Origin: DASZBR01 sp033763845
GTDB taxonomy: Bacteria > Pseudomonadota > Gammaproteobacteria > DASZBR01
Reading direction: 5' to 3'
DNA: 7,674 nt
Assembly (NCBI GenBank): GCA_033763845.1
Contig: JANRJR010000034.1
Coordinates: 1 to 7,674 of the forward strand
Position numbers and translations under genes: made by a program. Positions 1 to 3,639 of the stretch are shown here, piece by piece. Within the stretch, counting starts at the first letter, position 1. Each line of letters starts with the position of its first letter. The notes under the pieces are model-generated. The model had not been told where the DNA came from and made no database searches. It saw only the letters and a program-made list of their open reading frames with translations.

Positions 1-1
1 A

Positions 2-145
2 GTAGAGATGGTAATGCCAGGGGATAACACGAAGATGGTGGTGAAGTTGATAGTGCCGATCGCGATGGAAGAAGGTTTACGATTTGCAGTAAGAGAAGGT
101 GGACGCACAGTAGGTGCGGGTGTTGTAACTAAAATACTTGAATAA
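2..145 (+). CDS. tuf: Elongation factor Tu, C-terminal fragment (5' end outside the window)
   Basis: This is the last 47 codons of EF-Tu, the GTPase that carries aminoacyl-tRNA to the ribosomal A site. Only the end of beta-barrel domain 3 is visible. It begins VEMVMPGDN, continues through the family's GLRFAVREGGRTVGAGVV block and ends TKILE before TAA at 143-145. These segments match gammaproteobacterial EF-Tu almost residue for residue, so the family is certain. Because the N-terminus lies upstream, the GTPase domain and start cannot be assessed. The position directly before tRNA-Trp, secE and nusG is that of the copy called tufB in E. coli. Many gammaproteobacteria carry a second, near-identical copy in the rpsL-rpsG-fusA-tufA cluster, which cannot be checked here. 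No terminator-like hairpin is seen between this stop and the tRNA, so read-through into tRNA and secE is plausible. Confidence 0.97.
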   Translation, partial: VEMVMPGDNTKMVVKLIVPIAMEEGLRFAVREGGRTVGAGVVTKILE

Positions 146-166
146 TTATTGTGAGTGACGGATGTT

Positions 167-242
167 AGGCCAGTAGCTCAATTGGCAGAGCGGCGGTCTC
201 CAAAACCGCAGGTTGGGGGTTCGAGACCCTCCTGGCCTGCCA
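167..242 (+). tRNA. trpT: tRNA-Trp, anticodon CCA
   Basis: A complete 76-nt cloverleaf can be folded by eye. The acceptor stem AGGCCAG (167-173) pairs perfectly with CTGGCCT (232-238), followed by discriminator G239 and an encoded CCA (240-242). The D arm contains GCTC/GAGC. The anticodon stem GCGGT (193-197) pairs with ACCGC (205-209) around the loop CTCCAAA, which places anticodon CCA at 200-202 and reads the UGG tryptophan codon. The variable loop has five bases. The T arm GGGGG/CCCTC (one G·U pair) closes the loop TTCGAGA. The loop sequence and discriminator G agree with gammaproteobacterial tRNA-Trp. The gene starts 21 nt after the tuf stop and ends 35 nt before secE, so it is probably excised from a tuf-tRNA-secE transcript by RNase P and 3' processing enzymes. 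Confidence 0.98.
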
Positions 243-247
243 TTTTA

Positions 248-256
248 TGTTAGAAT
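248..256 (+). promoter_or_regulatory. Possible extended -10 promoter element for secE-nusG
   Basis: The stretch TGTTAGAAT reads as an extended -10 element: TG, one base, then TAGAAT, which differs from TATAAT at one position. It lies in the short gap between tRNA-Trp and secE and would start transcription near 263, about 15 nt before the secE ATG. No good -35 hexamer sits 17 nt upstream, where the sequence is still the tRNA T arm. E. coli is known to have a promoter just before secE, which makes the location sensible, but A/T-rich DNA gives such matches by chance. Confidence 0.3.
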
Positions 257-277
257 GAGTTTTTTTGAAGGATTCAA

Positions 278-670
278 ATGAATCTTAGCGTGAAAGCAGA
301 ACCTGTTGTATCGACAAATTCTCGGTGGGATAGCATAAAGTGGTTTCTAATTGTGCTGTTAATTGGGGGTGTTGTCTTTGCTAATGTTTTTCTGCCTGAG
401 CAAGCGACAACAGTAAGACTTTTGTGGAATTTAATTGCGATTTTAATTGTTCTTGGTGTTTTTTCTGTGACGCAAAAAGGAAAGATTGCTTGGAATTTCG
501 TAAAAGACGCAAGAGTTGAATTACGAAAAGTCGTGTGGCCAACGCGTCAAGAAACAATTCATTCTACAATAATGATTATTGTAGTTGTAATAATTACGGC
601 GTTATTTTTATGGGGCATAGACAGTATTTTATTGTGGTTAATTAGTTTTGTAACAGGCCAACGGGGTTAA
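278..670 (+). CDS. secE: Preprotein translocase subunit SecE
   Basis: SecE is the small essential subunit of the SecYEG channel, clamping SecY in the inner membrane during protein export. The 130-residue product is close to the 127-residue E. coli protein and has the same three-segment layout: hydrophobic helices at about residues 22-39, 46-64 and 96-125. The family signature lies in the cytoplasmic amphipathic region before the last helix (ELRKVVWPTRQET, residues 81-93). Many bacteria have a one-helix SecE of about 60-70 residues, so the long form supports a proteobacterial origin. The ATG at 278 is preceded by GAAGGA (267-272) at good spacing. The stop lies 3 nt before nusG, a pairing kept in most bacteria, so the two are surely co-transcribed and probably translationally coupled. 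Confidence 0.97.
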   Translation: MNLSVKAEPVVSTNSRWDSIKWFLIVLLIGGVVFANVFLPEQATTVRLLWNLIAILIVLGVFSVTQKGKIAWNFVKDARVELRKVVWPTRQETIHSTIMIIVVVIITALFLWGIDSILLWLISFVTGQRG

Positions 671-673
671 TTA

Positions 674-1264
674 ATGGCAACTTCTAAAATAAACAGGATC
701 AAAATAGGCAAAGAAGAAACTGATTCGTCATCAGCAAAACGCTGGTATGTTGTGCATGCGTACTCTGGCTATGAAAATTATGTCATGCAGGCATTACAAG
801 AAAGAATTAGACAGCATCATGTTGAGCATAAATTTGATGAAATTATTGTTCCCACTGAAGAAGTTGTAGAAATGCGCAGTGGTCAAAAGAGAAAAAGTGA
901 GCGTAAATTTTTCCCGGGTTACGTTCTTGTCAAAATGGAAATGGATGATGAAACATGGCACCTTGTTAGAAAAACACCAAAAGTATTGGGTTTTATTGGT
1001 GGAACAAACGAAAGACCGTCCCCTATTAGTGAAGCAGAAGCAAATACGATTTTGCAACGTGTTGCAGAGGGTGTTGATAAACCAAAACCAAAAACATTAT
1101 TCGAACCTGGTGAGGTTGTTCGTGTTACTGAGGGCCCTTTTGCAGATTTCAATGGAGTTGTTGAAGAAGTTAACTATGAAAAAAATCGTTTACGAGTTGC
1201 CGTATTAATTTTTGGACGTTCAACACCAGTTGAATTGGAATTTGGTCAAGTTACAAAAGCATAG
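674..1264 (+). CDS. nusG: Transcription termination/antitermination factor NusG
   Basis: NusG binds the clamp of RNA polymerase, reduces pausing, and links the polymerase to Rho or to ribosomal protein S10. The 196-residue product has the NGN domain at about residues 23-130, with KRWYVVHAYSGYE at its start and the core KSERKFFPGYVLVKM at 74-88. A linker (KPKPKTLFEPGE) leads to the KOW domain (about 145-178, containing GPFADFNGVVEEV). The C-terminal IFGRSTPVEL segment keeps the phenylalanine (residue 180) equivalent to E. coli F165, important for S10 and Rho contacts. It is about 15 residues longer than E. coli NusG because of a polar, lysine-rich extension before the NGN domain. The ATG at 674 follows a weak purine stretch (GGGG, 663-666) 3 nt after the secE stop, so coupling to secE translation is likely. 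No other in-frame start fits the NGN domain better. Confidence 0.97.
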   Translation: MATSKINRIKIGKEETDSSSAKRWYVVHAYSGYENYVMQALQERIRQHHVEHKFDEIIVPTEEVVEMRSGQKRKSERKFFPGYVLVKMEMDDETWHLVRKTPKVLGFIGGTNERPSPISEAEANTILQRVAEGVDKPKPKTLFEPGEVVRVTEGPFADFNGVVEEVNYEKNRLRVAVLIFGRSTPVELEFGQVTKA

Positions 1265-1276
1265 TGGTTGTATTAC

Positions 1277-1299
1277 GGGGAGCCGCAAGGCGTTGACCC
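1277..1299 (+). promoter_or_regulatory. L1-binding autoregulatory leader hairpin of rplK-rplA
   Basis: The gap before rplK contains a compact stem-loop. GGG (1277-1279) pairs with CCC (1297-1299), and GCC (1282-1284) pairs with GGC (1289-1291) across a GCAA tetraloop of the GNRA class. The two short helices are separated by an asymmetric internal loop (GA on one side, GTTGA on the other). A helix–asymmetric loop–helix is the module recognised by ribosomal protein L1 in 23S rRNA and in its own mRNA. From memory, the E. coli L11 leader has the same GGGGAGCC…GGCGUUGA arrangement. The hairpin ends 6 nt before the rplK Shine-Dalgarno GAGGAG (1306-1311), so L1 bound here would block ribosome entry and repress rplK and the coupled rplA. 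Assignment rests on shape and position; binding is inferred. Confidence 0.75.
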
Positions 1300-1319
1300 A
1301 TTTTTGAGGAGTTTTTTTA

Positions 1320-1751
1320 ATGGCAAAAAAAGTACAAGCTTTTATTAAGCTTCAGGTGAAAGCAGCTGAAGCGAATCCTAGTCCACCAATTGGTCCAGCG
1401 TTGGGTCAGCATGGTGTAAATATCATGGAATTCTGTAAGCAGTTTAATGCAAAAACTCAGCAGGGTGTTGATAAAGGTATGCCGTTGCCCGTTATCATTA
1501 CTGTTTATAATGATCGTAGTTTTACATTTATTATAAAAACACCGCCTGCTTCCATTTTAATCTTGAAGACATTGGGGTTAGAGAGTGGTAGCGCTACTCC
1601 AAATACAGTTAAGGTCGGAAAAATCACACGAAAACAATTAGAAGCGATTGCCAAAATAAAAGCACCTGATTTAACTTCCGCGAGCGTTGAGACTGCAATT
1701 AAAACGATTGCTGGTACCGCGCGTAGTATGGGTATAGAGGTGGAGGGATAA
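1320..1751 (+). CDS. rplK: 50S ribosomal protein L11
   Basis: L11 binds the GTPase-associated centre of 23S rRNA at the base of the L7/L12 stalk. It takes part in factor-dependent GTP hydrolysis and, in proteobacteria, in RelA activation. The 143-residue product is one residue longer than the E. coli protein. The N-terminal domain starts MAKKVQAFIKLQVKA and has the proline-containing NPSPPIGPALGQHGVNI motif (residues 20-36), the segment affected by thiostrepton-class antibiotics. The C-terminal rRNA-binding domain (about 75-143) keeps the KTPPAS motif and ends GTARSMGIEVEG. The ATG at 1320 has GAGGAG (1306-1311) at ideal spacing. Expression is probably set by the L1-binding hairpin just upstream. 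The stop is 3 nt before rplA, whose ribosome-binding site lies inside the end of this gene, explaining how one L1 site could control both. Confidence 0.98.
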   Translation: MAKKVQAFIKLQVKAAEANPSPPIGPALGQHGVNIMEFCKQFNAKTQQGVDKGMPLPVIITVYNDRSFTFIIKTPPASILILKTLGLESGSATPNTVKVGKITRKQLEAIAKIKAPDLTSASVETAIKTIAGTARSMGIEVEG

Positions 1752-1754
1752 ATC

Positions 1755-2474
1755 ATGTCAAAACCAAAACCTGTAAAAGCTATAAAACCAATCAAGCGTC
1801 AAAGAGAAGTTGTTGAAAAAGTTACACCGGGAAGAGTATATCCTGTGATTGAAGCTTTGAATTTAGTGAAATTAGCAGCGAATGCAAAGTTTGATGAAAC
1901 TATAGACGTTGCATTTAAGCTGGGAATTGACACTAAAAAAACGGATCAAGTGGTTCGTGGTTCTACCATGTTACCTAGTGGAACCGGCAAAAAAGTACGC
2001 GTGGCTGTTTTTGCGCAAGGCGCTCAAGCTGAAGCTGCAAAAAACGCAGGTGCGGAAATTGTTGGATTTGAAGATCTTGCTGAAAAAATTAAAGCTGGTG
2101 AAATGAATTTTGACGTTTTAATTGCTACGCCTGATGCGATGCGTCTCATTGGACCTTTAGGTGCTATGTTAGGCCCCCGTGGTTTAATGCCAAATCCGAA
2201 AGTCGGGACGGTTTCACCTAACGCTGCGCAAGCGGTTACAAATGCTAAAGGCGGTCAGGTAACGTATCGAGCTGACAAAAATGGTATTGTTCATTGCAGT
2301 ATTGGTAAAGCAAGTTTTACATCTGAACAATTGCATAAAAACTTAGAAGCGCTGGTTGCAGATCTTAAGAAAGCAAGACCTGCTTCAGCAAAAGGAGTAT
2401 TTTTCAAAAAGATTACACTTTCAAGCACAATGGGACCTGGCATTCAAATTGATGCGGGAACAATTGCGGCTTGA
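1755..2474 (+). CDS. rplA: 50S ribosomal protein L1
   Basis: L1 forms the mobile L1 stalk that moves deacylated tRNA out of the E site, and it is also the translational repressor of its own operon. The 239-residue product shows domain I RNA-binding residues in KFDETIDVAFKLGID (45-59) and in the C-terminal STMGPGIQIDAGT (224-236). The domain II signature LGPRGLMPNPKVGTV is at 139-153. It is 5 residues longer than E. coli L1 overall. The extra length is an N-terminal basic, proline-containing stretch (KPKPVKAIKPIKR, 3-15), while the C-terminus is slightly shorter. The ATG at 1755 is preceded by GGAGG (1742-1746) inside the end of rplK. This strong site and the 3-nt gap support translational coupling to rplK. 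Confidence 0.98.
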   Translation: MSKPKPVKAIKPIKRQREVVEKVTPGRVYPVIEALNLVKLAANAKFDETIDVAFKLGIDTKKTDQVVRGSTMLPSGTGKKVRVAVFAQGAQAEAAKNAGAEIVGFEDLAEKIKAGEMNFDVLIATPDAMRLIGPLGAMLGPRGLMPNPKVGTVSPNAAQAVTNAKGGQVTYRADKNGIVHCSIGKASFTSEQLHKNLEALVADLKKARPASAKGVFFKKITLSSTMGPGIQIDAGTIAA

Positions 2475-2612
2475 AGTCGTAGACCGTAGGTATAGAACGA
2501 ATTATTCGTGCTATTTAAGTGAGATTTTCGACCTACGCAGACAGTGTTTACTCTATTCAAGTGGTTATCTTGGTAGGCAGCACTGTAGTTTGGCTAACCA
2601 GGAGGTACAAAA
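2475..2612 (+). promoter_or_regulatory. L10 autoregulatory mRNA leader upstream of rplJ
   Basis: The 138-nt rplA-rplJ gap is strongly structured and sits where gammaproteobacteria carry the leader bound by the L10-(L7/L12) complex. CGTAGGT (2485-2491) pairs perfectly with ACCTACG (2531-2537). GTC (2476-2478) can pair with GAC (2540-2542) outside it, leaving an internal loop. Inside, ACGAA (2497-2501) pairs with TTCGT (2505-2509) over a 3-nt loop, and ATAG (2492-2495) with CTAT (2511-2514) extends that hairpin past one A·G mismatch. Further down, TGGTTA (2562-2567) can pair with TAACCA (2595-2600), reaching the first base of the rplJ ribosome-binding site. L10 feedback on rplJ-rplL translation through such a leader is well established in E. 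coli. The match here is by position and helix pattern, not by a covariance search. Confidence 0.8.
2600..2606 (+). promoter_or_regulatory. Strong ribosome-binding site setting the GTG start of rplJ
   Basis: AGGAGGT is a near-complete anti-16S match, 6 nt before GTG at 2613-2615. It decides the start: the residues after this GTG (VLRLEDKKAIVAEV) align directly with the N-terminus of E. coli L10, and no ATG occurs at the equivalent point. Its first base can be included in the TGGTTA/TAACCA helix of the leader, which suggests how the site could be masked. Confidence 0.85.
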
Positions 2613-3140
2613 GTGGTACTTCGATTAGAAGATAAGAAAGCGATAGTTGCAGAAGTTGCTGAAGTAGCAGGACGTTCCTTATCTGCTGTAGCTGCAGAAT
2701 ACCGTGGCTTAACAGTGAGTGAACTGACTGAACTGCGATCGAGTGCGAGAAAAGTTGGCGTTTATATGCGTGTTGTTCGCAATACGTTAGCCCGCCGTGC
2801 GTTAGAAGGAACAGAATTCTCTTGTATGCAAGAGATTTTAGTTGGACCTCTAGTGCTTGCTTTTTCGCAAGAAGATCCAGGCGCGGCAGCGAGGCTGATT
2901 CGTGATTTTGCTAAAGAACATGAAAAGTTGGTCGTAAAAGCGTTGTCTATCGGCGGTAAACTATTATCACCAAAAGACATTAGCGTATTAGCGAATTTAC
3001 CAACACGTGAGCAAGCTTTAGCAACACTGATGTCAGTGATGGTTGCACCTATCACTCAATTTGTACGTACACTTGCTGAGCCGCACGCTAAATTTGTTCG
3101 TACTGTTGCTGCAGTTCGTGACAAAAAGCAGGCGGATTAG
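2613..3140 (+). CDS. rplJ: 50S ribosomal protein L10 (GTG start)
   Basis: L10 anchors L7/L12 dimers to the ribosome, forming the stalk base with L11, and represses its own operon by binding the leader RNA. The 175-residue product aligns with E. coli L10 (165 residues) from the start: LEDKKAIVAEVAEVA, then GVYMRVVRNTLARRALEGT (49-67) in the rRNA-binding domain, and LPTREQALATLMSVM (129-143) leading into the C-terminal helix that holds L7/L12. The roughly 10 extra residues lie in that C-terminal region, where FVRTLAEPHAK (150-160) and FVRTVAAVRDK (161-171) form an 11-residue near repeat. E. coli has a single such segment. Translation starts at GTG behind a strong AGGAGGT. The neighbour is rplL, 35 nt downstream, encoding its direct partner. 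Control is probably through the structured leader upstream. Confidence 0.97.
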   Translation: MVLRLEDKKAIVAEVAEVAGRSLSAVAAEYRGLTVSELTELRSSARKVGVYMRVVRNTLARRALEGTEFSCMQEILVGPLVLAFSQEDPGAAARLIRDFAKEHEKLVVKALSIGGKLLSPKDISVLANLPTREQALATLMSVMVAPITQFVRTLAEPHAKFVRTVAAVRDKKQAD

Positions 3141-3175
3141 TTTTAATTTTTTTTAATGAATAGGAGTAAACTCTA

Positions 3176-3556
3176 ATGGCAGTTTCAAAAGAAGACATTT
3201 TAGAATCCATCTCACAAATGAGCGTGATGGACGTTGTCGATTTAGTAAAAATGATGGAAGAAAAATTTGGTGTGTCAGCTGCTGCAGCTGTTGCAGTTGC
3301 GGCTCCTTCTGCAGGTGGTGGTGCAGCCGCTGCTGCTGAAGAAAAAACGGAATTTAATGTTACGATGACAGCATTTGGTGAGAATAAAGTAAACGTTATC
3401 AAAGTCATTCGTGAAGTGACTGGTTTGGGATTAAAAGAAGCGAAAGATTTAGTTGAAGGCGTTCCTTCTTCTGTTAAAGAAGGCGTTTCCAAAGCAGATG
3501 CGGATGCTATCAAGAAGAAACTTGAAGAGGCTGGTGCAAAGGTTGAAATCAAGTAG
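3176..3556 (+). CDS. rplL: 50S ribosomal protein L7/L12
   Basis: L7/L12 is the multicopy, mobile stalk protein that recruits EF-Tu, EF-G and other translational GTPases and stimulates GTP hydrolysis. The 126-residue product has the three usual parts. The N-terminal dimerisation and L10-binding helices are at about 1-32 (KEDILESISQMSVMDVVDLV). A flexible Ala/Gly-rich hinge spans about 35-57. The compact C-terminal domain (about 58-126) includes KVNVIKVIREVTGLGLKEAK (71-90), the helical surface that touches the GTPases. E. coli L7/L12 is about 120 residues; the difference is mainly in the hinge. The ATG at 3176 follows AGGAG (3162-3166). The 35-nt gap from rplJ is T-rich with no stem-loop, so both genes should be on one mRNA. 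A terminator-like hairpin follows the gene. Confidence 0.98.
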   Translation: MAVSKEDILESISQMSVMDVVDLVKMMEEKFGVSAAAAVAVAAPSAGGGAAAAAEEKTEFNVTMTAFGENKVNVIKVIREVTGLGLKEAKDLVEGVPSSVKEGVSKADADAIKKKLEEAGAKVEIK

Positions 3557-3585
3557 TTTTTTGTTGTCAAAAATCTGTAATGATG

Positions 3586-3621
3586 AGGCCGATGTTTTAT
3601 CGTCGGCCTTTGTGTTTTTTT
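3586..3621 (+). terminator. Intrinsic-terminator-like attenuator between rplL and rpoB
   Basis: AGGCCGATG (3586-3594) pairs with CGTCGGCCT (3601-3609) to give a G/C-rich 9-bp stem with one G·U pair and a 6-nt loop (TTTTAT). Downstream is a T-rich tract that includes seven consecutive T at 3615-3621, interrupted from the stem by TTGTG. This is the form of a Rho-independent terminator. In E. coli a partial terminator between rplL and rpoB stops most transcripts so that beta/beta' are made at a lower level than L7/L12. Here the hairpin lies only 30 nt after the rplL stop and 31 nt before the rpoB ATG. Because rpoB still needs to be transcribed, partial termination is the likely role. The imperfect T tract fits that, but efficiency cannot be judged by eye. 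Confidence 0.85.
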
Positions 3622-3639
3622 ATTTTTGAGGAAATCTGA

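Noticed and set aside
1242..1276. Possible sigma-70 promoter before rplK (TTGGTC … TATTAC)
   Set aside because: The spacer is about 23 nt, the hexamers are poor, and transcription would start inside the L1-binding hairpin and destroy it.
2440..2480. Search for an L10 promoter at the end of rplA, as in E. coli
   Set aside because: A TTGATG-like -35 can be picked out, but nothing resembling a -10 sits at proper spacing. The call would rest only on expectation.
2356..2628. Plus-strand open frame spanning the end of rplA and the L10 leader
   Set aside because: It overlaps rplA in another frame, then runs through structured leader RNA. The product has no family resemblance and the rplJ leader explains the stretch.
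3141..3160. T-rich run just after rplJ as a possible terminator
   Set aside because: There is no G/C-rich stem upstream of the T run. rplL, whose product binds L10, follows within 35 nt, so read-through is expected.
3558..3573. TTTTTG / CAAAAA inverted repeat directly after the rplL stop
   Set aside because: It is a 6-bp helix made almost only of A-T pairs, too weak to claim as an RNase III site or terminator. The stronger hairpin downstream explains the gap better.
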